In this document: positions 1-8,388 of the stretch, piece after piece | How the letters are laid out: every line of letters begins with the position of its first letter | How positions within the stretch are numbered: the stretch's first letter is position 1 | Source: Cellvibrionaceae bacterium | GTDB taxonomy: Bacteria; Pseudomonadota; Gammaproteobacteria; Pseudomonadales; Cellvibrionaceae | Length of the DNA stretch: 62,415 nt | Assembly: GCA_021151695.1 (NCBI GenBank) | Contig: JAGKWU010000021.1 | Coordinates: 1 to 62,415 of the forward strand | Direction of reading: 5' to 3' | Notes under the pieces: generated by a model | What the model saw: only the letters and a program-made list of their open reading frames with translations | What the model was told of the DNA's origin: nothing | The model's database searches: none | Translations under genes and position numbers: made by a program

Positions 1-72
1 CACTCGGGAGGATTCGAACCTCCGACCGCTCGGTTCGTAGCCGAGTACTCTATCCAGCTGAGCTACGAGTGC
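1..72 (-). tRNA. tRNA-Arg (anticodon ACG), 3' end cut by window edge
   Basis: Read on the minus strand, the cloverleaf has an acceptor strand starting GCACTCG, a D-arm, an anticodon stem CTCGG/CCGAG with loop CTACGAA (anticodon ACG), and a T-arm with GGTTCGAATCC. The last acceptor base, the discriminator and CCA lie outside the window. The A34 anticodon is normally edited to inosine by TadA to read CGU, CGC and CGA. Confidence 0.95.
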
Positions 73-87
73 GTTGTTGAGGCGCGC

Positions 88-116
88 ATTCTATTGATCA
101 GGTCACTCATCGTCAA
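88..116 (-). promoter_or_regulatory. sigma70 promoter of tRNA-Arg
   Basis: On the minus strand there is a -35 box TTGACG (111-116), a 17-base spacer and a -10 box TAGAAT (88-93). It is followed by a GC-rich discriminator (GCGCGCC), which is typical of stringently controlled stable-RNA promoters. Transcription would start about 10 bases before the tRNA 5' end. Confidence 0.8.
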
Positions 117-245
117 GCATTTATTTTCAAACTTTTTAATTTATTTAAAAATTAATGCTTTTAAAATCAATGAAATACACAAATCAATCAATCTGAATAC
201 TTAATAGCCTGCATCAGATTTTTTAGACTGCACGTTACATCAATC

Positions 246-333
246 TGGCGGTGAGGGAGGGAGTCGAACCCTCGATACCTTGCGATATACACACTTTCCA
301 GGCGTGCTCCTTCGGCCACTCGGACACCTCACC
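246..333 (-). tRNA. tRNA-Ser (anticodon GGA)
   Basis: This class II tRNA is on the minus strand, with 5' acceptor GGTGAGG, a long variable arm, anticodon loop CTGGAAA (anticodon GGA) and a T-arm with GGTTCGACTCC. It carries discriminator G and an encoded CCA (246-248). It reads UCC and UCU codons. The stretch between it and the upstream tRNA-Arg gene (73-245) is AT-rich and shows no gene. Confidence 0.95.
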
Positions 334-382
334 GTATTTGCAAGTTTTTGCCTTATTCCAAAGGCCCCTTGCAAGGCGGCGC

Positions 383-411
383 AATGTACACAAGCATAAC
401 TAAAAAGGCAA
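383..411 (-). promoter_or_regulatory. sigma70 promoter of tRNA-Ser
   Basis: On the minus strand there is a -35 box TTGCCT (406-411), a 17-base spacer and a -10 box TACATT (383-388), then a GC-rich discriminator GCGCCGCC. The -35 box sits immediately past the nitroreductase stop codon, so readthrough from that gene would run into the tRNA. Confidence 0.7.
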
Positions 412-414
412 CTT

Positions 415-978
415 TTATTTAGCCGGCCACGACTTAAAAAAGGCGTTTACATCAGCCGCTGGCGGCTCGGGTATTTCCTGCACAGGAGTGCCCACATAGA
501 CAAAGCCAATAATTTCTTCATTCACCGCTATATGAAGTTGCTCTTTGACATGAGGGTTGATCGTCATATCGCCAGAACGCCAAATGGCACCATAGCCCTG
601 TATAAAAAGTGCGTTAATCAAGTTCTGTGTAGCGCATCCACAAGCAATAATTTGCTCCTGTCGCGGCACTCCCGGATTCTCTTGTGTACAGGCAATAGCC
701 ACTATGATCATAGGCGCTCGACCGGGCATTTTTTGCGCCTTCTCCACAACAGCCGGAGAAACCTCAGGGTTCACGTTGCGCACCGCAGTCACAAACACAT
801 CGCTCAACAGCGCCAACCCCTCAGCCTCAATGACGAGAAAGCGCCAAGGCTGCAACTTTCCATGGTCAGCCGCACGAACAGCGGCAGCAAACGCTTGCTC
901 CAAATCAGCCTGAGATGGCACAGGCGCCACCAGCTTGGAGACCGACACACGTTTTTGTAATAACCTCAAAGCATCCAC
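415..978 (-). CDS. YdjA-like nitroreductase family protein
   Basis: This 187-residue flavoprotein matches the length and N-terminus of the YdjA group of small NAD(P)H nitroreductases, which begin MDALELL; here the protein begins VDALRLLQKR. Family features visible are an early Arg/Ser FMN-binding region (QKRVSVSKL), the PDH-type AADHGKLQPWRF segment and an Ala/Gly-rich central helix (ACGCATQNLINAL). A GTG start at 978 is preferred because AAGAGGA lies 6 bases upstream of it. An ATG at 999 would add seven residues that homologues lack and has only a weak ribosome site. The protein likely binds FMN as a homodimer and reduces quinones or nitro compounds with NAD(P)H; the natural substrate is unknown. 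It stands alone, convergent with nothing and upstream of the tRNA-Ser promoter. Confidence 0.85.
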   Translation of the reverse strand: MDALRLLQKRVSVSKLVAPVPSQADLEQAFAAAVRAADHGKLQPWRFLVIEAEGLALLSDVFVTAVRNVNPEVSPAVVEKAQKMPGRAPMIIVAIACTQENPGVPRQEQIIACGCATQNLINALFIQGYGAIWRSGDMTINPHVKEQLHIAVNEEIIGFVYVGTPVQEIPEPPAADVNAFFKSWPAK

Positions 979-1107
979 AGAAAATCCTCTTAAACTCATC
1001 TACTCGCCAAAAATTCGAATATCCGCAATATCTGTACCATACTAAAAGGGATATTCCTGAATATGCGCAGATCGCAAAATAACAATTAATCAAACATGAG
1101 CTAACCC

Positions 1108-2364
1108 ATGCAGGTCCCAAACGCCATTATTGCGGTCGCCGCCGAAGTTTGCCTGGCCCTGGCAGTAGGTGCCGCCCTGCTCTTTGTTCACGCGCGCAAA
1201 CTTAAATCATTAGTCCGCCGACAACAAGAAAAGTTGTTAGAACTCCTGAATACCCCGAAACCGCCAGTTGCGGCAACACCTCAGCCAGCGCCACAAGCAC
1301 CTACCCAAAGCTATAAAAGCTATCTAAACACAGAGCTGGACGCCACTTCCCAGCAATTTTCCAGTCTGTCCGATGACGGTGATATCACACAGGAACAATC
1401 GCCCGACAGCCCGCAGTTATTGCAAGTCCTCGCTTTGCGCTATGCGTTTTTACGCGCGGAAGAACTGGGCACAACCGAAGAAATAGGCAGCCCAGAATAT
1501 TGGAGTATTTTTGAACAAACACTATCCCCCCTGCTAAAGCAGGCTCAAGGTACAGAGGAACAAAACCCTGAGCTATCGGCAGAACTGGAAACAGCACGCA
1601 AGCGCATAGAGAATCTGGAAAAGTTCAAGCGCCTCTTTTTTGATATGGAGAAGCAATGGAACGAAGCGAAAATAAAAGCGAATGACTATTACATGCAATT
1701 AATGGCGCTATCCGATAGCGTGAGCCTAAATGATCGGGAAAGTTTTACCAGTGTACTGGAGAGCTACAACAACGTTTATGACAATATCAACCAGCAATTT
1801 ATTGATCTCTCCCAACCACAGCCCGGCAAAACCATACACATTACCCGCCAGGATCCTCGTGCAGCGGATGAAATCATCAAGTTGCGTAATGTAGCAGCGG
1901 ATCAGCACCGTATTATCAATCAACTGCAACGCAAACTCATTGAAGCCAAAACGGCAGAGGATAAAGAGCTGGTGATACAGGAGCTGCAGCAGCAGCTGCA
2001 ACGCCAAACCCGCTTTGTCCAGGAGTCGGAGACTTGCGTTCAGCTGCTGGAAGACGAACTTTCCAAAGTCCACCAAGAACTATCCAACATGGAAAAAGAG
2101 CTCGGGGCCAGCCAAACTTTAAGTGACGAAAACCTGCGAATGAAAACCACCCTGCAAAGCTTTACCCTTGAAAGTAAAGACCTTATGCAGAACCTGGACT
2201 CACTAGAAAAGGAAAACAGCCTACTAAAACAAGGCCAGGACCAATCCCCACCGGGTCAAGCCGGTGATACGGAGTTCAAAAAAGTCCAGACAGAATATTT
2301 ACAGCTGCAGCAACAATATGCAGAACTGGAAGAAAAATATCTTGAGCTAAAATTAGGTAGCTGA
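1108..2364 (+). CDS. membrane-anchored coiled-coil protein of unknown function
   Basis: This protein of 418 residues was not recognised as a named family. Residues about 6-27 form one hydrophobic helix followed by basic residues (HARKLKSLVRR), so it is predicted to be an inner-membrane anchor with the bulk in the cytoplasm. A Pro/Ala/Gln-rich linker covers about 48-70. From about 150 to the end the sequence is almost entirely charged and Leu/Gln-rich heptad-like helix, predicted coiled coil. No catalytic motif is visible. There is no strong ribosome site before the ATG. It lies 150 bases upstream of a membrane adenylate cyclase on the same strand, which may or may not be a functional link. 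A scaffold or polarity role is possible but not shown. Confidence 0.7.
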   Translation: MQVPNAIIAVAAEVCLALAVGAALLFVHARKLKSLVRRQQEKLLELLNTPKPPVAATPQPAPQAPTQSYKSYLNTELDATSQQFSSLSDDGDITQEQSPDSPQLLQVLALRYAFLRAEELGTTEEIGSPEYWSIFEQTLSPLLKQAQGTEEQNPELSAELETARKRIENLEKFKRLFFDMEKQWNEAKIKANDYYMQLMALSDSVSLNDRESFTSVLESYNNVYDNINQQFIDLSQPQPGKTIHITRQDPRAADEIIKLRNVAADQHRIINQLQRKLIEAKTAEDKELVIQELQQQLQRQTRFVQESETCVQLLEDELSKVHQELSNMEKELGASQTLSDENLRMKTTLQSFTLESKDLMQNLDSLEKENSLLKQGQDQSPPGQAGDTEFKKVQTEYLQLQQQYAELEEKYLELKLGS

Positions 2365-2513
2365 TCCTACCCTGCACAGCTCCCTTAATTCTGTAGGGAG
2401 GATATCGGTTTCAGAGGTGGACATTTATCACAAAAGGACGTTTAATAACCTGCCAACAGAATGCGGCTACATGCCGTACTGAAGACAATAATTCGCCTGC
2501 CAGACTTATACCA

Positions 2514-3896
2514 ATGACAAAAATAGCAGAAGCCTCTACGTTACAGGCCGAGTCCCCAAAACAACAATATTATTTCCGCTCACTAATCTGCTTCGCCGCA
2601 GCGGGCACATTGGCCGCCTATATTAACTGGTCAAATATCAATCTCATCTACGCCTCAACTATTTTAGTTTTGCTGGCATACGCGTACGGCACATATCACT
2701 TCACTCATAAGCAACCCATGGAGCTCATGACCAGAACTACTCGCTGGTTCTCCTATGTGGACGCTGCCTTGATTGGCATGGTGCTTGGATTTACCAATTT
2801 CAGTGTTCTGCCCTGCGTGTTGTTTCTGACCATGATTCAGTTCAACGCGCTGGTGGTTGGCGGCATAAGAAAACTAATGGAAGATAACACCGCATTTGCT
2901 GTTGGTGTTTTGATCAGCTTTGTTTTTCACAAGCCACAACTGGTACTCTCCACCAGCATAGAAATAAGCCTTTCGAGCCTGATAGGTATAGCCACCTACT
3001 TCCTAGTTTATGCAATTTACATGCATCAGCGCTTTCATAAACTTTCGCTCTCACAAAAAGAACTGGAAAGCGAACAGAAATGGCACAAAATTCGCGCCTA
3101 CAAATTGTCCCGCTATCTACCCCCAACGGTTTGGAAAGCTATTAATCAAGGCAAGGATGAAGCGCTGCAGGCTGAACGTAAAAAAATCAGTATTTTCTTT
3201 TCTGATATTAAAGATTTTAGCCAGCTCGCAGAAGAGATAGAGGCAGAAGCACTCAATGAGCTCCTCAATCATTACCTGACTGAAATGTCCAAAATAGTGA
3301 CTCAACATGGCGGCACCATCGATAAGTTTATGGGTGACGCTATCATGGTGCTCTTCGGTGATAGCAACAGTCAGGGCGTTAAAGCAGATTGCGTTCGCTG
3401 TGTATCCATGGCCATAGCGATGAAAAAGAAAATGCGCTCGCTGCAACTCGAATGGTACAACCAGGGCATCAAAAAACCATTGCAAATACGCATGGGCATT
3501 AATACCGGATACTGCACAGTAGGCACTTTCGGTACATCAAGCCATTTGGACTACACAGTATTAGGAACCCAGGTGAACCTGGCCAGTCGCCTTGAGTCAG
3601 CTGCGGAGCCCGACGAAATTTTAATTTCTCACGAAACATGGTCTCTCTGCAAAGACGTCATCATGTGCCGCGACAAGGGTGAAATTCAGGTGAAAGGTTT
3701 TGCCCAGCCGATCAAAGTTTATCAGGTGGCCGATTTCCGCAAAGATCTCGGCAAGAATCAAAGTTATTTTGAGGATCGCGCCGAAGGCTTTTCAATGTAT
3801 CTGGATCTGGACAAGATCCGAAACTATGAAAAAGAAAAAGTCATAGAGTCGCTTGAAAAAGCAGCAGAGCGATTACGCGATAAAGTCATAGTGTAA
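2514..3896 (+). CDS. membrane-bound class III adenylate cyclase
   Basis: This 460-residue protein has about six hydrophobic helices in residues 20-170 (a MASE-like membrane sensor), a charged linker at 175-225, and a class III nucleotidyl cyclase domain from about 225 to 405. The metal-binding aspartates are visible in FFSDIKDF (Asp231) and KFMGDAIMV (Asp275). Lys271 in that motif and the Asp in LDYTVLGTQVNLASR are the adenine-selecting pair, so cAMP is the expected product. The catalytic Asn/Arg of the NLASR motif are present. The architecture resembles P. aeruginosa CyaB, which has a MASE2 domain, but I cannot confirm that the membrane part is MASE2. A helical tail of about 55 residues follows the catalytic domain. 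cAMP from it would feed a Vfr/CRP-type regulator, which is not in this window. Confidence 0.88.
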   Translation: MTKIAEASTLQAESPKQQYYFRSLICFAAAGTLAAYINWSNINLIYASTILVLLAYAYGTYHFTHKQPMELMTRTTRWFSYVDAALIGMVLGFTNFSVLPCVLFLTMIQFNALVVGGIRKLMEDNTAFAVGVLISFVFHKPQLVLSTSIEISLSSLIGIATYFLVYAIYMHQRFHKLSLSQKELESEQKWHKIRAYKLSRYLPPTVWKAINQGKDEALQAERKKISIFFSDIKDFSQLAEEIEAEALNELLNHYLTEMSKIVTQHGGTIDKFMGDAIMVLFGDSNSQGVKADCVRCVSMAIAMKKKMRSLQLEWYNQGIKKPLQIRMGINTGYCTVGTFGTSSHLDYTVLGTQVNLASRLESAAEPDEILISHETWSLCKDVIMCRDKGEIQVKGFAQPIKVYQVADFRKDLGKNQSYFEDRAEGFSMYLDLDKIRNYEKEKVIESLEKAAERLRDKVIV

Positions 3897-3910
3897 CCGT
3901 CAGATAATTA

Positions 3911-4726
3911 TTATTGTCGCAAAAGGCGGCCCGCCACTGGCTTGACACCCACATCACTACTACGGAATGGGTTTATATCCAAACCGCCACGACGTGTGTA
4001 ACGCGCATAAACGCTAAGAAATTCTGGCTTACAGCGAGCGCTGATATCCATAAAGATCCGCTCAACACAGTGCTCGTGAAAATCCTGGTGCTCGCGGAAC
4101 GAAACCACATAACGTAGCAACCCCTCACGATCTATTTTTTTCCCTCGATACTCCACTATCAGACTTGCCCAGTCAGGCTGTCCTGTCACCGGACAATTAC
4201 TTTTTAGCAAATGGCTATAGAGAGTTTCGTGCACATCATCAACTCCATGAACCAGAAAATCCGGATGCGGATGATAAGTATCCACTTCGACATCAAGCTC
4301 ATCAATTGAATCACCATCAAAAGTGGTATCAATCAGCAACGCAGATTGATCAATTCGACACAATGAAACATTTATATTTGCACCTGCCGCCTCCGACAAA
4401 TCCTTTTCCAGGCAAGCCTTAACACTCTCCAAATTGGCAAAGCGTGTTTGATTTAGAGAGTTCAAGTAAAGCTTGAAAGATTTTGATTCAATAATCGCCG
4501 GGCTATCGCAGGGAACTGAAAATTCTGCAACGGCAACCTGTGGCTTTCCCTTCTCATTCAGCCAGGACAACTCGTATCCAGTCCATATATCGCAACCAAA
4601 AAAAGGTAAATCATCGGAAATACCCAGCTGTGCGCGCGATTCGCTGCGAGGAATGGGAAACAGCAAATTCGCATCATATTGAGATACATATTGGGTCTGC
4701 TGCCCAAGGGGGATCGCTTTAGCCAT
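3911..4726 (-). CDS. queF: NADPH-dependent 7-cyano-7-deazaguanine reductase (QueF, long form)
   Basis: QueF reduces preQ0 to preQ1 with two NADPH in queuosine biosynthesis. The 271-residue length is that of the bimodular QueF seen in E. coli and Pseudomonas. The ESKSFKLYLNS NADPH-binding motif is at residues 80-90. The catalytic Cys178 lies in KSNCPVTGQPDW with the proton-relay Asp185. The C-terminal SVYARYTRRGGLDINP block is intact. The ATG at 4726 is preferred over an in-frame GTG at 4738, because the GTG overlaps the stop codon of the upstream permease gene and family members start near here. The gene directly follows an ABC exporter pair and is probably cotranscribed with it, an arrangement without an obvious queuosine rationale. 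Confidence 0.95.
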   Translation of the reverse strand: MAKAIPLGQQTQYVSQYDANLLFPIPRSESRAQLGISDDLPFFGCDIWTGYELSWLNEKGKPQVAVAEFSVPCDSPAIIESKSFKLYLNSLNQTRFANLESVKACLEKDLSEAAGANINVSLCRIDQSALLIDTTFDGDSIDELDVEVDTYHPHPDFLVHGVDDVHETLYSHLLKSNCPVTGQPDWASLIVEYRGKKIDREGLLRYVVSFREHQDFHEHCVERIFMDISARCKPEFLSVYARYTRRGGLDINPFRSSDVGVKPVAGRLLRQ

Positions 4727-4737
4727 AACAAGTCTCA

Positions 4738-5511
4738 CTAAGCGCGCAAGCGCTTGCCTGTTTTTAATAAATGTAAACTGATCATAAATAATATGATGAC
4801 ACCTGTTATCAACCCCAGAATCGCGTGAGTGATATTGATATCACTTATACCCAGGATACCGTAGCGGAAAGCGTTCACCATATGAAGAATTGGATTCAGC
4901 CGCGATACATGCTGCCAGAATTCGGGCAACAAGCTGATTGAATAAAACACACCACCAAAGTAGGTCAATGGTGTAAGAATAAAAGTTGGTACTATGGATA
5001 CATCATCAAACGTATTTGCATAAACAGCATTAATCAAGCCCGCCAACGAAAACAGCATAGAGGTCAACAGAACGATTGTCAGGGTGATAAACCAGCTGTG
5101 AATGTGCAAATGAGTGAATATCAAAGACATTATAGTTACCAGCACACCAACACAAAGACCGCGCGCCACTCCACCCATGGTATACCCCAACAGGAGAATA
5201 TAATTGGGTGTAGGCGAAACTAAAACTTCTTCAATACTGCGCTGGAATTTTGCACTGAAAAAAGACGAAACCACATTCGAGTAGGCATTAGTCAACACCG
5301 CCATCATAATCAAACCAGGCGCCACAAATTGGATGTAGGTAAACCCGCCCATGTCGCCGATGCGACTACCAATCAACTTTCCAAAAATAACAAAATACAA
5401 GGCCATGGTAATAACCGGCGGCAAAAGCGTTTGCACCCAAATTCGTGTGAAGCGCTTTATTTCTTTGCGCAAAATAGTAACAAAGGCGATCCATTGTTCA
5501 CGATAACCCAT
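4738..5511 (-). CDS. ABC-2 type exporter permease (YadH-like)
   Basis: This is a 257-residue inner-membrane protein with about six hydrophobic segments, in the ABC-2 permease fold. It begins with a cytoplasmic amphipathic helix (FVTILRKEIKRFTRIW) and contains the typical LNPILHMVNAFRYGILG block before the last helices. The closest named relative I recognise is E. coli YadH, whose partner is the ATPase YadG. Its start codon overlaps the stop of the ATPase gene (TAATG), so the two are translationally coupled and should form one transporter. The substrate is unknown; drug, polysaccharide or lipid export are possibilities for this superfamily. Confidence 0.9.
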   Translation of the reverse strand: MGYREQWIAFVTILRKEIKRFTRIWVQTLLPPVITMALYFVIFGKLIGSRIGDMGGFTYIQFVAPGLIMMAVLTNAYSNVVSSFFSAKFQRSIEEVLVSPTPNYILLLGYTMGGVARGLCVGVLVTIMSLIFTHLHIHSWFITLTIVLLTSMLFSLAGLINAVYANTFDDVSIVPTFILTPLTYFGGVFYSISLLPEFWQHVSRLNPILHMVNAFRYGILGISDINITHAILGLITGVIILFMISLHLLKTGKRLRA

Positions 5512-6458
5512 TAATCATCCCCTTTACTGACCGCCTGGGCGGAACCGGATTGATTGATCATAGCGACAAACATCTCCTCAAGGCGATTAGCTTTGTTTCT
5601 CATACTAATGATCGATACAGCCTGCTCATTTAACAGGTTAAATACCTGATTGAGCGACTGCCCTTTCTCAACCTCAATCTCAAAAGAATGCTCATCAATC
5701 TGCAAGCAATTAAAACCAGGAATAGTTAATTGCTCCGGTAAATTCGCAGCGGAATCCAAAATAAACACTTCTTTATTTAACTGTTGTAACAAATTTTTTA
5801 CGCTGGTGTTTTGCACCAACAATCCCTTGTCGATAATGGCCACATTGCGGCACAAACTCTCCGCCTCTTCCAAATAGTGCGTGGTCAAAATGATCGTCGT
5901 GCCGGCCTCGTTAATCTCGCGCAAAAAATCCCACATGGAGCGGCGCAATTCGATATCAACACCTGCAGTCGGCTCATCAAGAATCAGCAATTTCGGCTCA
6001 TGCACCAAAGCCCTGGCAATCATCAAGCGACGCTTCATCCCACCGGACAACATGCGCGCCGGCGTACTTCGCTTGTCCCACAAGTTGAGCTTCTTTAAAT
6101 ACTTTTCCGCCTGGGTTTGGGCAAACACGCGGGGCAACCCATAGTAGCCCGCTTGCTGCAAAACTATATCTTCCACTTTTTCAAACATACTGAAATTAAA
6201 CTCCTGTGGAACTACACCAAGGAATTTTTTCGCCTGCGAAAAATGTGTGTCTATATTGTTGCCAAAAATTTCCACCTCACCTGAGGTTTTACGCACCAGA
6301 GAGCTGATAATCCCGATTGTGGTAGACTTACCAGCTCCGTTTGGACCGAGCACCGCAAAAAAATCGCCTGGCGCCACATCAAGAGAAATCCCCTTCAGTG
6401 CCTCCAGTTGATTGTTATAGACTTTGGTAAGGTTGCGAATGGAAAGAGCTGCTGACAT
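5511..6458 (-). CDS. ABC transporter ATP-binding protein (YadG-like)
   Basis: This ATPase of 315 residues powers the adjacent ABC-2 permease. Walker A GPNGAGKST is at residues 38-46, the Q-loop is PQEF near 84, the signature LSGGM is at 137-141, Walker B LLILDEP is at 157-163 and the H-loop is TTHY near 192. A C-terminal domain of about 90 residues after the nucleotide-binding core is usual in the YadG/CcmA group. It is the first gene of a probable ATPase-permease-queF transcript. It diverges from the PA2817-like gene, with 41 bases between start codons, so both promoters must lie in or near that gap. Confidence 0.93.
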   Translation of the reverse strand: MSAALSIRNLTKVYNNQLEALKGISLDVAPGDFFAVLGPNGAGKSTTIGIISSLVRKTSGEVEIFGNNIDTHFSQAKKFLGVVPQEFNFSMFEKVEDIVLQQAGYYGLPRVFAQTQAEKYLKKLNLWDKRSTPARMLSGGMKRRLMIARALVHEPKLLILDEPTAGVDIELRRSMWDFLREINEAGTTIILTTHYLEEAESLCRNVAIIDKGLLVQNTSVKNLLQQLNKEVFILDSAANLPEQLTIPGFNCLQIDEHSFEIEVEKGQSLNQVFNLLNEQAVSIISMRNKANRLEEMFVAMINQSGSAQAVSKGDD

Positions 6459-6499
6459 AGCGCCTCTGGTTCACCTATTTACAAAGAGAATTAGCCTGC

Positions 6500-6901
6500 A
6501 TGAGCGATAACTACGATACAAGCTATATTGAATTCCACCAGCGATTGCTAATCGCCTTTATTAACCAAATAAAAGTGCAAGCGCCTTTTAATTTGGAACA
6601 CAGCGACCAGGATGATCAGGGCTTCATTAATGATTTAGAACAATTGCCCAATATTGGGGGTAGCCAGCAGCTTATTCAAGGGCAACAGCTCCTATGTAAG
6701 CTTGTGGCAACCTATCATCACCTTATGCCGCTACTACCGCGCGACTTGCTCTGGTATTTCGGGGGCGATTGCCTGCACTACATGCCTGATGAAGAAATTT
6801 CGCTCTACCAGCAACTCGATGAGCAACGCCAAGTAGCAAAAGAAACAAACCAACCATTTGATTACGAAAAAGCTCGACTTAACGCACTGGGAGCACATTA
6901 A
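6500..6901 (+). CDS. PA2817-family conserved hypothetical protein
   Basis: This is an acidic 133-residue soluble protein without signal peptide or membrane helix. It resembles the Pseudomonas PA2817 family of unknown function; the block LPRDLLWYFGGDCLHYMPDEEI is the most conserved-looking part. In P. aeruginosa the PA2817 gene also lies near queF, a YadGH-like ABC pair and Gly/Glu tRNA genes, so the neighbourhood supports the assignment. It diverges from the ABC ATPase. About 100 bases of noncoding sequence separate its stop from the tRNA cluster. No catalytic motif is evident and I assign no function. Confidence 0.75.
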   Translation: MSDNYDTSYIEFHQRLLIAFINQIKVQAPFNLEHSDQDDQGFINDLEQLPNIGGSQQLIQGQQLLCKLVATYHHLMPLLPRDLLWYFGGDCLHYMPDEEISLYQQLDEQRQVAKETNQPFDYEKARLNALGAH

Positions 6902-7006
6902 CAGCACAACCAGCTCATGGATGAGCAACAGCTAAGCGATTCAGACGATATTTTTAAGAGTGTTGAGATCCCAGAACAAACAAGATCTAACATAGATAGG
7001 AAAAAT

Positions 7007-7082
<76 letters not shown>

Positions 7083-7087
7083 TTAAA

Positions 7088-7163
7088 TGGCGTCCCCTAG
7101 GGGGTTCGAACCCCTGTTACCGCCGTGAAAGGGCAGTGTCCTAGGCCACTAGACGAAGGGGAC
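7088..7163 (-). tRNA. tRNA-Glu (anticodon TTC), copy 2
   Basis: Cloverleaf on the minus strand: acceptor GTCCCCT, anticodon loop CTTTCAC, T-arm GGTTCGAACCC, discriminator G and encoded CCA. It differs from the other tRNA-Glu gene in the acceptor, T and anticodon stems (one G-U pair in the anticodon stem), so the two are isodecoders. It lies only 5 bases from the next tRNA-Gly. Confidence 0.96.
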
Positions 7164-7221
7164 AAATGACGATCTGCCTTGGTAAACAGAACGCTTACAT
7201 CACTACTTCATACAACAAAAT

Positions 7222-7297
<76 letters not shown>

Positions 7298-7301
7298 TTA
7301 T

Positions 7302-7377
7302 TGGCATCCCCAAGGGGAGTCGAACCCCTGTTCTCGCCGTGAAAGGGCGATGTCCTAGGCCACTAGACGATGGGGAC
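7302..7377 (-). tRNA. tRNA-Glu (anticodon TTC), copy 1
   Basis: Cloverleaf on the minus strand: acceptor GTCCCCA with a G-T closing pair, anticodon loop CTTTCAC, T-loop TTCGACT, and encoded CCA. It is the promoter-proximal gene of the four-tRNA cluster and charges glutamate for GAA/GAG and for tRNA-dependent tetrapyrrole synthesis. Confidence 0.95.
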
Positions 7378-7429
7378 CCAGAATCCTCCTGCTTGAACGT
7401 TTGTGACGTCGTCTGCAGAAGTGGGGCGC

Positions 7430-7458
7430 ATTCTAAGGAGCAAGCCCTGCCCTGTCAA
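7430..7458 (-). promoter_or_regulatory. sigma70 promoter of the Glu-Gly-Glu-Gly tRNA operon
   Basis: On the minus strand there is a consensus -35 TTGACA (7453-7458), an exact 17-base spacer and -10 TAGAAT (7430-7435). A GC-rich discriminator GCGCCCC follows, the signature of growth-rate and ppGpp-controlled stable-RNA promoters. The leader to the first tRNA is about 45 bases. Confidence 0.88.
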
Positions 7459-7542
7459 CACTTTTATTCTTAATTTTATAACTTTGGAAACAAGCACTTA
7501 GCATTCGATCAGTTTGTTCAATCCCTAGACTATTTGGTTATT

Positions 7543-7572
7543 TTATTGGTCCTTTTTTATTGGTGCTATAAT
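7543..7572 (+). promoter_or_regulatory. extended -10 promoter upstream of the 7607 gene
   Basis: There is a consensus -10 TATAAT (7567-7572) preceded by TGC, an extended -10 element. A weak -35 TTATTG (7543-7548) lies 18 bases upstream. The start would fall near 7580, giving a leader of under 30 bases with no clear Shine-Dalgarno sequence before the ATG. Confidence 0.65.
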
Positions 7573-7606
7573 CTACATACATCCAATTTTTATAATTACC
7601 CCAACC

Positions 7607-8380
7607 ATGTCGATCTATATTGTTGTAAGTATCCTTGCTCTCCTCCTTGCTCTCGCGAGCTACATTTTTATTAGCCAGTCGATTGAAAAAAAACGAGTCC
7701 AACGACAACGCGTTCATATGGCACTGCAGACCAAGCGCCGTAATTTTATGCATATGATCAACGGCTTTCCCCCAGGATTCCTCTCATCGGATCTGCTTGG
7801 TCTTATATATCGCGCCCTTATTGATACGTGCGAACAACTCCGTCTACTGACCCCTAAAGATCAACAATACCAAGAAGATGTCACCCTTTTTACCAATCAG
7901 ATGGCTGCACTGCCCAAGAATGCCGCCACACAACGTGTACGCCTGGACAATCCGCAGCAAATGAAGGATGTCCGTCAAAACCTGCAAGAATTACAGCGCT
8001 TTGTTATTCAACAAGAGGGCGCCAAGGTCATTAATAAGGTTCAGGCAGACTCCTATATAGATCAAATAAAGCGGGTTAACCTGCAAATGGGCGTCGACAG
8101 TTATATCTATCTAGCCAAACAGGCACAGCAAATTGGCAAATTGAAGCTTGCGCTGCACTATTTCGGCTTAGCCAAAAAGCTATTGGCCGGCGAGAACGCC
8201 AGCCGAGCATACGACAAACAAATTGGCCAGTTGGATGTACTTATCAACAAGCTTGAAGAACAGGCTCAAATCCATAAGGAGCCGGAAACTGGAGAACCAG
8301 ATCCGGCGACCGCTGAGAAAGAATGGGAAAACTTTGCAGCACCAGAAGATTCCTGGAAGAAAAAACAGATGTATGATTAA
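7607..8380 (+). CDS. membrane-anchored conserved hypothetical protein
   Basis: This protein of 257 residues was not recognised by name. Residues about 3-23 form a single N-terminal transmembrane helix, followed by a basic stretch (EKKRVQRQRV) that predicts a cytoplasmic remainder. The middle is helical; around residues 160-195 the sequence (SYIYLAKQAQQIGKLKLALHYF) looks like one TPR-type helical hairpin. The tail is acidic and ends with tryptophan-containing motifs (EWENFAAPEDSW). No enzyme motif is present. The gene is convergent with msrB, with 8 bases between stops and no visible terminator between them. Confidence 0.7.
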   Translation: MSIYIVVSILALLLALASYIFISQSIEKKRVQRQRVHMALQTKRRNFMHMINGFPPGFLSSDLLGLIYRALIDTCEQLRLLTPKDQQYQEDVTLFTNQMAALPKNAATQRVRLDNPQQMKDVRQNLQELQRFVIQQEGAKVINKVQADSYIDQIKRVNLQMGVDSYIYLAKQAQQIGKLKLALHYFGLAKKLLAGENASRAYDKQIGQLDVLINKLEEQAQIHKEPETGEPDPATAEKEWENFAAPEDSWKKKQMYD

Positions 8381-8388
8381 GTCGCGAG

